From assembly GCA_046330395.1 (NCBI GenBank), contig JAXLSS010000006.1, forward strand, positions 1 through 64,000: a stretch of DNA of 64,000 nt, read 5' to 3'. Below are positions 22,931 to 31,922 of this stretch, piece after piece. Within the stretch, counting starts at the first letter, position 1, and the number at the start of each line of letters is the position of its first letter. Below the pieces are notes generated by a model. That model was not told the DNA's origin. It saw nothing but the letters and a program-made list of their open reading frames with translations, and did not search any database. Origin of the DNA: Ga0077560 sp046330395. GTDB taxonomy: Bacteria > Actinomycetota > Thermoleophilia > Miltoncostaeales > Miltoncostaeaceae. The position numbers and the translations under genes were made by a program.

Positions 22931-23440
22931 TCACGCCGTGGGCGGCTCCGGTGCGCGCCCGCACGCGCCCACCGCCGTGTGGACGTGCAGCACGCGCGCG
23001 CGGCTGAGGTGGTGCTCAAGACGGGCCGCCACCCGATGGGCGCCGTCGTCGCACCGTGGCTCGTCCAGGCGGAACGCCACGCGGCTGCGCACGCCCGTGG
23101 CGCCGGCCACCGCCAGGCAGTCGGCCAGGGCGGCGGCGTGCTGGGCGGGCGGGTGGTGGGGTGCGTCCCCCGCGGTGGCCAGCACCGTGCCGCCGGGCCG
23201 CACCGCCGCCAGGGCCTGGCACAGCAGCCGGGGCAGGGTGCCGGTGTCGTCAGGCACGTGCACCCACACCAGGTCGGCCCCGCCCGCGGGTGCCTCGGGC
23301 ACCGTGATCACGCGGCCCGCCGCGCGGCCCACCTCCAGGGCCCGCACGGCGTCATCGGGGGGCGGGGCCCCCAGGCACACGCACACCGCCGCGGGCGCCG
23401 GCCGTGCCCACTCCACCCAGTCCTCGGCGGGGCCGGTCAC
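22931..23440 (-). CDS. Hypothetical protein coupled to flhB-like gene
   Basis: 169 residues from the GTG that overlaps the flhB-like stop. The pattern AVCVCLGAPPPDDAVRALEVG, ADLVWVHVPDD, LLCQALAAVRPGGTVLATAG resembles the core strands of a class I methyltransferase (PGG before beta-5) without the usual GxGxG. The tail has several His and Arg residues. Not a known flagellar protein; its place at the end of the fliK operon is the only functional hint. Confidence 0.55.
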   Translation of the reverse strand: MTGPAEDWVEWARPAPAAVCVCLGAPPPDDAVRALEVGRAAGRVITVPEAPAGGADLVWVHVPDDTGTLPRLLCQALAAVRPGGTVLATAGDAPHHPPAQHAAALADCLAVAGATGVRSRVAFRLDEPRCDDGAHRVAARLEHHLSRARVLHVHTAVGACGRAPEPPTA

Positions 23441-23730
23441 CCCTGCGCCCGCTTGCCGTAGTCGGCGTTGGCCCGGTACGCCCACGCGAACACCTCGGCG
23501 ATCACCGCGTACAGCTCCGGCGGCACGGCCTGCCACAGGTCCAGAGCCGCCAGGGCCTCGGCCAGGTCGCGGTCCTGGCGCACGGGCACGCCGTGCTCGC
23601 GCGCCAGCTCGAGGATGCGGTCGGCCACCTGGCCGCTGCCGGTGGCCGCCACGCGTGGCGCCGGGTCACGGCCGGCCTCGTACCCCAGGGCCACCGCCCG
23701 GCGGCGGGGGTGTGCGCGGGGTGCGCTCAC
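23437..23730 (-). CDS. FlhB-like protein (cytoplasmic domain only)
   Basis: 97 residues matching the C-terminal cytoplasmic part of FlhB/EscU (VALGYEAGRDPAPRVAATGSGQVADRILELAREHGVPV and DLAEAL, LDLWQAVPPELYAVIAEVFAWAY). There are no membrane helices and no NPTH autocleavage site, as in FhlX/YlxH-type proteins encoded beside fliK. Probably assists the switch from rod/hook to filament export. Overlaps fliK upstream. Confidence 0.85.
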   Translation of the reverse strand: MSAPRAHPRRRAVALGYEAGRDPAPRVAATGSGQVADRILELAREHGVPVRQDRDLAEALAALDLWQAVPPELYAVIAEVFAWAYRANADYGKRAQG

Positions 23731-25474
23731 GCGCTGCGGTCCAGGCCGGTGGCCGGCGGTGCCGGCAGCAGGCGGGCGGGCTCCCCGGCGGTGCTGCGCT
23801 CCACCGCCACCCGCGCGGCCACGCCGCCGGGGGCCGAGGCGGACAGGGCCCCGGCCAGCTGCTCGGCCCGGCCGGCCAGGAACGCGCGGGCCGGTTCGCT
23901 GGCGGCGCGCACCGTGGCGTCCGTGCCGCCGGGGCCGACGGTGGCGTCCACCACCAGCTGACCCAGGGACGACAGGTTGAGCAGGAAGGCCACCCGCGTG
24001 GTGCGCGGCTCCCCGGATGCCCCGTCGCGCTTCTCGGCGTCGGGCAGCACCTGCACCTCGGCGTTCTGGCCGCCGGGCAGGGGCACCTGCAGGTAGGCGC
24101 CGGGCGGTGTCGGTGGCCCCGCCTGCGCCGCTCCCGGTGCGAGCGCCTGCGCGGCCAGCGCATCGGCGGTGCGCTCGGCCAGGCGGGCGGCGTGGGCGGG
24201 GGTGGCGGGGTCCTGCGCCACGGCCAGCAGCAGGCTGCGCACGTTGTGCTCCACCGGCTCACCGGCGTGCAGGCGCCGTTCCATGCCGTGGCCCAGGTCG
24301 GCCACCGCCCGGCGCACGCCGTCGGGGGTGCCGTCCACCGCGCGGTGCGCCACCCGGTCCACCGCGTCGGCCAGGGCCGACCCCGACCGGTGCACCGGGG
24401 TCGCCTCGGGGGCGGTGGTGGACGTCGTCGCAGCGGGTGGGGCGGCGGGCGCGGCGGCGGGGGTCTGGGGCGCGACCGTGGTCCCCGCCGGTGCCGGCGC
24501 CCCGGCGGGAGCCGGGGGAGTGGCGGGCGCGGGTCCGGGAGCGGGTGTGGCCGACGCCGGGGCGGGTGCCGGTGCGGGCGCGCCGGTGGCGGGCTGTGCC
24601 GGCGCGGTGGCGTCCGGGGGCGGCGCCACGCTCGCGGGGACCGGCTGCGGCGTATCGGCGGTGGGCGCGGGTGCCGCGGGTGCCGTGGGTGTCGCGGGTG
24701 CTGCGACCACCGGCGGGGCCGGTGTGGCGGTGTCCGTGGGCGGCGCGGCGGGGGCCGGTGCGGGGCCGGCCACGACGGTGGCCGCGGGCGCCGGTGGCGC
24801 GCCGGTGGCGGGTGCCGGCTGGGCGGCAGGGGTCGCCGACGGCGTGGTCTGTGGCGTCGCCGGTACCGGGGTACCCGGGGTCTGGGGGACGGCCGTGTCC
24901 GTGACCGCCGCCACCACCATGCCGAGGGCGCGCGACAGCGGGGGCCCTCCACCAGCTCGGCCATGCCGCCCACGGCGGCCGGGGTGGCGGGCAGGCCGGC
25001 GGCCGTGAGCCGCACCAGGGCGTCCGCCTGGGCGGGGCTGCGCACCCCGGCGGCCACCGCCCGGGCCGCCACGGTGCTCGTGGGGGCGGCGGGGGTGTCG
25101 GGCGTGGCGGGCAGCGCGTTGATGGCGGCCCGCAACGCCTGTGAGGTGCTCTCGCCCAGCCCGGGCAACGGCAGCTCGGCGGCCGGCGCGGTGGCCGCCT
25201 CGTCGGGCACCACCCGCAGCGTCACCTGCTGGGCGTCGGCGGTGGCCACCTGCAGGCGCACGGTATCGCCGGCGGCAAGCGGCAGGTCGGTGCTGGCCAC
25301 GATGCGCTGCCCCGCCAGGGCCAGCTCCACCTGCCCGCCCTGCGCATCCACCACGCGGGCCGCCAGCATCTGCCCGGGCGCCACCTCCAGCAGGGACATG
25401 GATGCCGCGCCGTCGGCGGCCAGCGCCTGCATGACCGCGCGCGCGAGCGCGGGTGAGATGGCCTGCCCGTCCAT
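23727..25474 (-). CDS. fliK: FliK-type hook-length control protein, one-base frameshift
   Basis: N-terminal part (MDGQAISPALARAVMQALAADG, GDTVRLQVATADAQQVTLRV) and a long Pro/Ala/Thr-rich ruler segment lead to a C-terminal FliK domain (GGQNAEVQVLPDAEKRDG, VAFLLNLSSLGQLVVDATVG, AARVAVERSTAGEPARLLP). The two halves are in different frames. Adding one C to the coding-strand C run opposite G 24940-24944 joins MAELVEGP to PLSRALGMVVAAV and gives about 582 residues. FliK measures hook length and triggers filament export. The ATG at 25474 has no Shine-Dalgarno but a sigma-28-type promoter right upstream. Confidence 0.82.
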
Positions 25475-25482
25475 ACGGATGG

Positions 25483-25509
25483 TTGTCGGCCCGAGGGCGC
25501 CCCGGCTCA
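25483..25509 (-). promoter_or_regulatory. Sigma-28-type promoter of the fliK operon
   Basis: On the minus strand TGAGCCGG-N11-GCCGACAA, the -10 ending 8 nt before the fliK ATG, implying a nearly leaderless transcript. Back to back with the flgF promoter. Confidence 0.5.
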
Positions 25510-25520
25510 ACCGGGCGGGT

Positions 25521-25547
25521 TAAGAGGTGCGGAGCGCCTGCCGATAC
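25521..25547 (+). promoter_or_regulatory. Sigma-28-type promoter of the flgF-flgG operon
   Basis: TAAGAGGT-N11-GCCGATAC; the family consensus is TAAAGTTT-N11-GCCGATAA. It ends 33 bp before the GTG of the rod gene. Confidence 0.62.
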
Positions 25548-25580
25548 CCACCGCGAACGGACTCAACCACGGATGGGCCT

Positions 25581-26318
25581 GTGCTGAGAGGGATCTACAT
25601 CGCCGGCAGTGGCATGCTCGCCGAGAGCATGCGTCAGGACGTGGTGGCGAACAACCTCGCCAACGCGACCACCACCGGCTACCGCAGGTCGGATGCCACG
25701 AGCACGCCGTTCGGGTCGATGCTGGTCACCAACATGGCCACGAGCCAGGTGGTGTCCGGCCCGATCAACCTGGGATCCGAGGTGTCCGAGACGCGTGTGG
25801 ACACCACCCAGGGACCCCTGCAGAGCACCGGCAACAAGCTGGACTTCGCCCTGGTGGGCCAGGACGGCTTCTTCCAGGTGCGCACGCCCGCAGGGTTGCG
25901 CTACACCCGCGACGGCTCGTTCACGCTTGCCACCGACGGGTCCCTCACCACCAAGGACGGATACCCGGTGATGGGGGTCAAGGGGCCGATCAAGCTGACA
26001 CCAGGCGCCACCACCATCGGCGTCGGCCAGGACGGCACGGTCAGCTCGGGCAACACGGCGGTGGATCGGATGAACATCGTCAGGTTGGACCCCAAGACGC
26101 TGGTCAAGGAAGGCGACAGCCTCATGAACGGCACGGTGGTCAACGGGCAATCCGCGGCCACGGTTCACCAGGGCTACCTGGAGGGCAGCAGCGTCAACTC
26201 CGTCTCGGAGATGGTCGAGCTCATCCGCGTGATGCGTTCATTCGAGGCGAACCAGAAGGCGGTCCAGGCACAGGACGACACCCTGGGCCAGGCGTTGACA
26301 AAGGTGGGTGTGGTCTAG
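25581..26318 (+). CDS. flgF: Flagellar basal-body rod protein, FlgF type
   Basis: 245 residues of the FlgE/F/G family: N-terminal rod motif (IYIAGSGMLAESMRQDVVANNLANATTTGYRR), central LVGQDGFFQVRTPAGLRYTRDGSFTLATDGSLTTKDGYPVMG, and C-terminal coiled coil (GSSVNSVSEMVELIRVMRSFEANQKAVQAQDDTLGQAL). FlgF and FlgG are hard to tell apart; it is called FlgF because a better FlgG follows. GTG start at 25581, where homology begins. Extracytoplasmic, exported through the flagellar type III apparatus. Confidence 0.85.
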   Translation: MLRGIYIAGSGMLAESMRQDVVANNLANATTTGYRRSDATSTPFGSMLVTNMATSQVVSGPINLGSEVSETRVDTTQGPLQSTGNKLDFALVGQDGFFQVRTPAGLRYTRDGSFTLATDGSLTTKDGYPVMGVKGPIKLTPGATTIGVGQDGTVSSGNTAVDRMNIVRLDPKTLVKEGDSLMNGTVVNGQSAATVHQGYLEGSSVNSVSEMVELIRVMRSFEANQKAVQAQDDTLGQALTKVGVV

Positions 26319-26472
26319 ACCGGCTGACGTTCCAATCGCAATCTGAACCGAGCTGGACCGCCCCGAATGGGCGGGGGCTCCGGGTGCCCGACGGATCGAC
26401 GGCACCCCAGTGCATTTGCGAGTCGCCGGCTGGCCACATCCTTCTGTGATGACACGGAAGGGGTGACTGGCG

Positions 26473-27225
26473 ATGATCGAGGCGTTGTACGCCGCGGCAT
26501 CAGGGATGCTGTCCCAACAAACCGGGCTTGACGTGGTCGCGAACAACCTCGCGAACGCCAGCACCGTGGGCTTCAAGCGGGACCGGATGGACCAGGTGGA
26601 CCTGGCCTACCAGACGTTCCAGCTGCCCAGCGGCACCACAGGGCAGCTCGGCCTGGGCGCCGGCCCCGGCCGCATGAGCAAGGAATGGGATGCGGGCGAG
26701 GCCCAGCAGACCGGCGGCCAGTACGACGTGGCCATCGACGGGCCCGGGTTCCTCAAGGTGAAGCTTGCGGACGGCACCCCGGCGTACACCCGCGCGGGGG
26801 CGATGCAGGTGAGCGCCGATGGTCGCCTGGAGCTGGCCAGCGGACAGCCCATCGAGCCGCCGATCAAGATCGATGCCAACGCCGAGAACGTGACCGTCGG
26901 GACCGACGGGAAAATCACCGCCACGGTCGGGGGTGCGCCCAAGACCTGGCAGATCCAGCTCACGACGTTCCCCAACGCCGGCGGTCTCACCGCGCTTGGC
27001 GGCAGCCTGTTCGCGCAGAGCCCCAACTCGGGTGCGCCGACCACCGGCAACCCGGGCGCCAACGGCACGGGCAGCCTGCTGCCGGGCTACACCGAGGGCT
27101 CCAACGTGCAGGTGGCCGACGAGATGGTCTCCATGATCGCCATCCAGCGGGCCTTCGAGGCCTCCTCCAAGGTGGTCTCCGCATCCGACGAGATGTGGGG
27201 CATGGCGAACGGGCTGCGGCGTTGA
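26473..27225 (+). CDS. flgG: Flagellar distal rod protein FlgG
   Basis: 250 residues. MIEALYAAASGMLSQQTGLDVVANNLANASTVGFKRD at the start, VAIDGPGFLKVKLADGTPAYTRAGAMQVSADGRL in the middle, and the C-terminal GYTEGSNVQVADEMVSMIAIQRAFEASSKVVSASDEMWG. ATG with GGGG upstream. The 154-bp gap before it has two hairpins (CCGCCC/GGGCGG and GGTGCC/GGCACC) but no sigma-28 box. The stop TGA is shared with the following TTG (TTGA). Confidence 0.9.
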   Translation: MIEALYAAASGMLSQQTGLDVVANNLANASTVGFKRDRMDQVDLAYQTFQLPSGTTGQLGLGAGPGRMSKEWDAGEAQQTGGQYDVAIDGPGFLKVKLADGTPAYTRAGAMQVSADGRLELASGQPIEPPIKIDANAENVTVGTDGKITATVGGAPKTWQIQLTTFPNAGGLTALGGSLFAQSPNSGAPTTGNPGANGTGSLLPGYTEGSNVQVADEMVSMIAIQRAFEASSKVVSASDEMWGMANGLRR

Positions 27226-27530
27226 TCCGGCCCGTCGACTTCACCTTCGGCCGCGCGATGGCCACCACCTCGGCGGCCCCCGCGCCGCCGGCCGCGGCCG
27301 CGAACGGCGCCTCCGGCACCAAGGACACGGCAATCAAGGACGCCGCCAAGCAGTTCGAGGGCGTCTTCATGTCGATGCTGGTGAACGAGATGTTCAAGGG
27401 CACCGACATCACCGGCAGCAGCTCGCCGTACGCCGGCCTGGTCACCCAGCAGCTGGGTGACGCCATGGCCAACGCGGGCGGCATCGGCCTGGCCAGCATG
27501 ATCACCCGTCAGATGGAGGGAACCAGATGA
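27222..27530 (+). CDS. flgJ: FlgJ-type rod-binding protein (no muramidase domain)
   Basis: About 102 residues. The Rod-binding domain is clear: IKDAAKQFEGVFMSMLVNEMFKG followed by YAGLVTQQLGDAMANAGGIGLASMITRQM. The hydrolase domain of proteobacterial FlgJ is absent, as is usual outside that phylum. The start is either the TTG overlapping the flgG stop (27222) or the ATG at 27258. It overlaps yvyF by 4 nt. Confidence 0.82.
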   Translation: MIRPVDFTFGRAMATTSAAPAPPAAAANGASGTKDTAIKDAAKQFEGVFMSMLVNEMFKGTDITGSSSPYAGLVTQQLGDAMANAGGIGLASMITRQMEGTR

Positions 27531-27892
27531 GCGTTGAGGCCTGCCGTGAATGCGGGCGCCTGTTCCCCTACCTGCCGCGCGGGGTGTGCGGCGAGTGCCT
27601 TGAGGCGCGCGAGAAGCAGTTCGACACCGTGCGCCAGTGGCTGCGCAAGAACCGGGCCGCCACCGCGCGCCTGGTGGCCGAGGCCACCGAGGTGCCCATC
27701 GAGCGCATCCACCAGTGGGTGTCCGAGGGCCGCCTCACCCTGGCCAAGGACGCCGAGCACACGGCCACCGCGGAGGAGCAGGCCCACCAGGACCAGCTGC
27801 GCGAGCGCCTGAAGGGCGACCTGCTGAAGGCCGTCAGCCAGCACGCCGCCACCGAGGCCCCGTCCCACGGCATGCACCACCGGAGGCACTGA
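27527..27892 (+). CDS. yvyF: YvyF-like flagellar operon zinc-ribbon protein
   Basis: 121 residues. The N-terminal zinc ribbon C..CGRLFPYLPRGVCGEC is followed by a helical region ending in a MerR/HTH-like turn (LVAEATEVPIERIHQWVSEGRLTL). This is the TIGR03826/YvyF type encoded before flgN in Gram-positive flagellar operons; it is thought to have a regulatory role. ATG overlaps flgJ. Confidence 0.8.
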   Translation: MSVEACRECGRLFPYLPRGVCGECLEAREKQFDTVRQWLRKNRAATARLVAEATEVPIERIHQWVSEGRLTLAKDAEHTATAEEQAHQDQLRERLKGDLLKAVSQHAATEAPSHGMHHRRH

Positions 27893-27894
27893 TC

Positions 27895-28398
27895 ATGCGC
27901 CGGCTCGTCACCGACCTCATCGCGTGCCTGGACGACATCCTCGCCCTGCAGGTGGTTCTGCTGGACGGGGTGCGGGCCCAGCGCGGTGAGATCGTCTCGG
28001 GCGACCGCACGCGCATCGAGCGCGCGGCGCTGGCGATGGAGGCCGACATCCTGCGCCTGGGGGCGCTGGAGTCGCAGCGCAACACCATCGCCGCCGAACT
28101 GGCCGACGAGCTTGGCTGCGTGGCCTCCCGCTGGTCGGTGCTGCGCGAGTACCTCGACCCGGCCGAGCGGTCGGCCCTGGGCCGGCGCGTGGCCGACGTG
28201 GAGCGCCTCATCCGCGACCTGGAGCTGGAGAACACCATCAACCACCAGCTGGTGCGTATCGAGCTGGAGCTGGTGGACATGTCGGTGCGCACGCTGGTGG
28301 CGCCCGACCCGCGTCACCGCACCCGCGCCTACGCCGCCGGCGGCCAGGCCACCGCCCCCGCCGGCACCGGCCCCGTCCTGCTCAACCTGGCGGCCTGA
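27895..28398 (+). CDS. flgN: FlgN-type chaperone for hook-associated proteins
   Basis: 167 residues, almost entirely helical (LIACLDDILALQVVLLDGVRAQRGEIVSGD, IERAALAMEADILRLGALESQRNTIAAELADELG), matching FlgN, which keeps FlgK and FlgL unfolded for export. ATG with CGGAGG upstream; flgK starts 9 bp after the stop. Confidence 0.85.
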   Translation: MRRLVTDLIACLDDILALQVVLLDGVRAQRGEIVSGDRTRIERAALAMEADILRLGALESQRNTIAAELADELGCVASRWSVLREYLDPAERSALGRRVADVERLIRDLELENTINHQLVRIELELVDMSVRTLVAPDPRHRTRAYAAGGQATAPAGTGPVLLNLAA

Positions 28399-28407
28399 GG
28401 AAACCCC

Positions 28408-29817
28408 ATGCCATCCACGTTCTTCGGCCTCAACACCGCGCTGTCCGGCCTCGTGGCCCAGCAGCGCGCGCTCGACACCACCAACCACAACCTGGCCAAC
28501 GTCAACACCGAGGGCTACAGCCGCCAGCGCGTGTCCACCCAGGCCTCCCTGGCGTACGCGCAGCCCGCCCTCAACACGGCGGTGGGCAAGGGGCAGCTGG
28601 GCACCGGTGTGGAGGTGCAGCAGTACACGCGCCTGCGCGACCAGTTCGTGGACCTGCAGTACCGCTCCCAGAACGCCGCCGCCGGTCAGTACCAGGCGCG
28701 CAACGACGCCCTGGAGCAGCTCAACCAGGTGGTGGCCGAGCCCAGCGACACCGGTATCACCGCCCTGCTGGGAAACTTCTGGGGCAGCTGGCAGTCGCTG
28801 ACCCAGGCCCCGGAGAGCGCCAGCGTGCGCGAGTCGGTGCGCTCCGCCGGTGAGCAGCTGGCCACGGGCATCAAGGACATGCGCGCCAACTTCGTGAGCG
28901 CGCAGAACGAGCTCACCACGCGCATCGGCGCGGACGCCAACGACGTGAACCTGCTGGCCGGGCAGGTGAACGAGCTCAACCAGTCCATCGCCAAGGTCGT
29001 GGCCGTGGGGCAGCAGCCCAACGACCTCCAGGACCAGCGCGACCTGCTGATCGACAAGATCTCGAAGATCGGCAACCTCACCCTCACCCCGGTGGGGACC
29101 ACGGGCGCGCTCACCCTGGCCTTCGGCGGCCAGGTGCTGGTGAACGGCGCCACCAACACGGTGAACAACGTGGCGGTGGACGCCGCCGGCAACGTCACGG
29201 TGGGCGGCAACGCCGCCACCGTCTCCGACGGCAGCCTGCGCGGCGAGATCGACGTGCGCGACACCTCCATCGGCGGCGCCAACGGCTACCTCACCAAGCT
29301 CGACACGCTGGCGGCCACCCTGATCACGCAGATCAACACCCGCCACGCCGCCGGCTTCGCCCTGGACGGCACCACCGGCAACACCTTCTTCCAGGGCACC
29401 GATGCCTCCAACATCGCGATCTCCGCGGCGGTGCAGGGAAGCACCGACAAGATCGCGGCGTCGGGGACGGCGGCGGACGTGCCCGGTGGCAACGCCGCGG
29501 CCCTCAACCTGGCCCAGCTGAAGGACGTGGCCCTGCCCATCGGTACCGCCACCACCAACATGGACGGCTACTGGGCCAGCGTCGTGTCCGGCCTCGGCGT
29601 GGACGCCGACCGGGCCGGGCGCCTCCTGCAGGTGCAGAACAACGTGCTGCAGGTGGCCGCCGGCCGCCGTGACTCCACCTCGGGTGTGAGCATCGACGAG
29701 GAGGTCACGGACATGGTGCGCTACCAGCAGAGCTACAACGCGTCGGCGCGGATGATGACCACGCTGGACGGCATCCTGGACACGATCGTCAACCGGATGG
29801 GCACCGTCGGCCGATAG
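28408..29817 (+). CDS. flgK: Flagellar hook-associated protein 1 FlgK
   Basis: 469 residues. N-terminal FFGLNTALSGLVAQQRALDTTNHNLANVNTEGYSRQRV, middle domain with the FlgK pattern NDLQDQRDLLIDKISKIGN, and C-terminal GVSIDEEVTDMVRYQQSYNASARMMTTLDGILDTIVNRMG, the coiled coil that joins hook to filament. ATG with GAGGAAAC upstream. Complete and typical. Confidence 0.94.
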   Translation: MPSTFFGLNTALSGLVAQQRALDTTNHNLANVNTEGYSRQRVSTQASLAYAQPALNTAVGKGQLGTGVEVQQYTRLRDQFVDLQYRSQNAAAGQYQARNDALEQLNQVVAEPSDTGITALLGNFWGSWQSLTQAPESASVRESVRSAGEQLATGIKDMRANFVSAQNELTTRIGADANDVNLLAGQVNELNQSIAKVVAVGQQPNDLQDQRDLLIDKISKIGNLTLTPVGTTGALTLAFGGQVLVNGATNTVNNVAVDAAGNVTVGGNAATVSDGSLRGEIDVRDTSIGGANGYLTKLDTLAATLITQINTRHAAGFALDGTTGNTFFQGTDASNIAISAAVQGSTDKIAASGTAADVPGGNAAALNLAQLKDVALPIGTATTNMDGYWASVVSGLGVDADRAGRLLQVQNNVLQVAAGRRDSTSGVSIDEEVTDMVRYQQSYNASARMMTTLDGILDTIVNRMGTVGR

Positions 29818-29847
29818 GCCGCCGGTGGGAGCCAGGGAGGGCTCACA

Positions 29848-30759
29848 ATGATCAGTCGCATCGGTTCGGGCCAGATGTCCCGCAACTTCCTGTACGACCT
29901 CGGCAGGAACCAGCTGGCCATCTCGCAGGCCCAGACGCAGCTGGCCACCGGCAAGCGCCTCAACACGCCCGCGGACGACCCCATCGGCACCGCAGTGGCC
30001 CTGGGCATCCGGGACGACCTGGCATCGGTGAAGTCCTACCAGGCCAACATCGCCGACGGCACCTCCTGGCTGTCGGCCACCGACGACGCGCTGGGCGGCT
30101 ACCAGGACATCCTGCAGAACGCCCACGCGCTGGCCGTGCAGGGCGGCAACGGCACGCTGTCCACCTCCGAGCGGGGCGTCATCGCCGACCAGGTGCTGGC
30201 GCTGCGCGACCAGGTGGTGGAGGCGGGCAACGCCAGCCTGGCGGGCCGCTACCTGTTCGGCGGCTCGCGCACCGACCGGCCGCCGTTCTCCATGACCGCC
30301 AACGCCGGGCAGCCCGGGATGCAGCTGCCGGTCAGCACCGGGCAGCTGGCCCGGGAGGTGGCCAAGGGCCAGGTGGTGGGCATGAACATCACCGCCGACC
30401 AGGTGGCCACACCGGCGGGCGCCCCGGACGTGTTCACCACCCTCACCAACCTGGCCAACGACCTGCGCAGCGGCAACCTCACCGCCGCGAACGGCGCGGA
30501 CATGACCGACCTGCAGGTGCACATGGACAACGTCAGCGCGCTGCGCGGCGTGGTGGGCAACAAGATGAACCGCCTGGACGCCACGTCCAGCCGTCACTCC
30601 ACCGCCGACATCGCGCGCCAGAAGCAGCAGGCGGACATCGAGGACACGGACATGGCGCAGGCCATCACCGACCTCAACATGCGCCAGTCGGTGCTGCAGG
30701 CGTCCCTGGCGGTGGGCTCACGCGTGATGCAGAAGAGCCTCGCCGACTTCCTCGGCTAG
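29848..30759 (+). CDS. flgL: Flagellar hook-associated protein 3 FlgL
   Basis: 303 residues. Flagellin-like ends: N-terminal ISRIGSGQMSRNFLYDLGRNQLAISQAQTQLATGKRLNTPADDP and C-terminal QQADIEDTDMAQAITDLNMRQSVLQASLAVGSRVMQKSLADFLG. It caps the hook-filament junction with FlgK. ATG with GGAGGG upstream. Followed by a 304-bp gap that holds the flagellin promoter and leader. Confidence 0.93.
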   Translation: MISRIGSGQMSRNFLYDLGRNQLAISQAQTQLATGKRLNTPADDPIGTAVALGIRDDLASVKSYQANIADGTSWLSATDDALGGYQDILQNAHALAVQGGNGTLSTSERGVIADQVLALRDQVVEAGNASLAGRYLFGGSRTDRPPFSMTANAGQPGMQLPVSTGQLAREVAKGQVVGMNITADQVATPAGAPDVFTTLTNLANDLRSGNLTAANGADMTDLQVHMDNVSALRGVVGNKMNRLDATSSRHSTADIARQKQQADIEDTDMAQAITDLNMRQSVLQASLAVGSRVMQKSLADFLG

Positions 30760-30792
30760 GCGGGTCGCGCGTTGCGCAAAACACCTGGATTC

Positions 30793-30819
30793 TCAAGTCC
30801 CGCGGTGCGCAACCGATGA
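30793..30819 (+). promoter_or_regulatory. Sigma-28-type promoter of flagellin 1 (long leader)
   Basis: TCAAGTCC-N11-ACCGATGA. It leaves a leader of about 235 nt before the GTG at 31064. Within the 30760-31063 gap the leader has GC-rich hairpins (for example ACCCGG/CCGGGT just after the promoter) and ends in the CsrA-type hairpin. Confidence 0.5.
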
Positions 30820-31050
30820 CCCGGATGCCGGGTGAGATCCGTCCGGTGTGCGCAGATCGTGCGCACTCAGGTTCACATCGCTCAGCGTGTCACCGCCGGA
30901 TGCGGTCGCACAGGGCGATGGACAACGGCGCACCCCGCCCCCACCAGACGCAAAGCCGCAACACGACGGTCGACACGGAAGTCCCCGTCCCCATCGAGCA
31001 CACGCACACGGTTCGTGAGGAGCACGAGGCCGGTATCGCTCGAGAGGCGA

Positions 31051-31062
31051 GAAAGGACTTTC
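31051..31062 (+). promoter_or_regulatory. CsrA-type hairpin over the flagellin 1 ribosome-binding site
   Basis: GAAA-GGAC-TTTC folds into a small hairpin with GGA in the loop, and AAAGGA is the Shine-Dalgarno of the GTG at 31064. CsrA bound here would block translation. Confidence 0.5.
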
Positions 31063-31063
31063 A

Positions 31064-31894
31064 GTGAGTCTGCGGATCTACAACAACGTTGAGGCCGCCA
31101 ACGCGCACCGGCAGTTGCAGGCCACGTCGGACGCGATGTCCCGCACGATGGAGAAGCTGTCGTCGGGCCTCCGGATCAACCGCGCCGCGGATGACGCCGC
31201 CGGCCTGGCGGTGAGCGAGGAGATGCGGACCAAGATCCGGGGCATGCAGGTGGCCTCGCGCAACGCGCAGGACGGCATCAGCCTGGTGCAGGTGGCCGAC
31301 GGCGCCCTCTCCGGCGTCAACGACATGCTGCAGCGCATGCGCGACCTGGCGGTGCAGGCCAGCAACGGCACCTTCACCGACTCGCAGCGCAGCAACCTGG
31401 ATGCGGAGCTTCAGGCGCTGATGCAGGAGGTCAACAAGGTGTCCACGGACACCGACTTCAACGGCATCAAGATCCTGTCCGGTTCGGTGTCCACGGCCGC
31501 CTCGGCCATCACCCTGCAGGTGGGTGCGGACGCCAGCCAGTCGATCGCCTTCACCATCGGCACCATGAACGCCCAGCAGCTGGGCATCAGCGGTCTGGCC
31601 GTCTCGACGGCCGCCTCCGCGTCGGCCGCCATCGCGTCCATCGACGCGGCGATCACCACGGTCAACCAGACCCGGGCCGCCATGGGTGCGGTGCAGAACC
31701 GTCTGGATCAGACCATCAACCGTTTGAACGTGACGTCCGAAAACCTTCAGGCGGCCGAGTCGCGCATCCGCGATGCCGACATGGCCTCGGAGATGATCGA
31801 TTACACCAAGCAGCAGATCCTGCAGCAGTCCGGCACCTCCATGCTGGCGCAGGCCAACCAGGCCCCGCAGAGCGTGCTGAAGCTCCTGCAGTAG
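31064..31894 (+). CDS. fliC: Flagellin 1 (divergent copy, next to fliW)
   Basis: 276 residues, only D0/D1 domains with no variable outer domain. N-terminal SLRIYNNVEAANAHRQLQATSDAMSRTMEKLSSGLRINRAADDAAGLAVSE; C-terminal AESRIRDADMASEMIDYTKQQILQQSGTSMLAQANQAPQSVLKLLQ. It differs from the three downstream copies at many positions. GTG start with AAAGGA. fliW follows 28 bp later, as in Bacillus hag-fliW logic. Exported and polymerised as filament. Confidence 0.95.
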   Translation: MSLRIYNNVEAANAHRQLQATSDAMSRTMEKLSSGLRINRAADDAAGLAVSEEMRTKIRGMQVASRNAQDGISLVQVADGALSGVNDMLQRMRDLAVQASNGTFTDSQRSNLDAELQALMQEVNKVSTDTDFNGIKILSGSVSTAASAITLQVGADASQSIAFTIGTMNAQQLGISGLAVSTAASASAAIASIDAAITTVNQTRAAMGAVQNRLDQTINRLNVTSENLQAAESRIRDADMASEMIDYTKQQILQQSGTSMLAQANQAPQSVLKLLQ

Positions 31895-31922
31895 TGATGC
31901 CACACCGTGTGAGGAGGGGGAG

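Noticed and set aside
23700..25000. Pro/Ala/Thr-rich repeats considered as a separate cell-wall protein
   Set aside because: Position, overlaps with an flhB-like gene and the C-terminal domain fit the ruler segment of FliK.
27568..30597. 1009-codon minus-strand open frame across the flagellar genes
   Set aside because: Shadow of flgK, flgL and flgN; His/Gln/Val-biased composition typical of antisense frames.
30816..31067. Small open frame in the flagellin 1 leader
   Set aside because: Lies in the leader between the sigma-28-type promoter and the flagellin start; composition and lack of a Shine-Dalgarno argue against coding.
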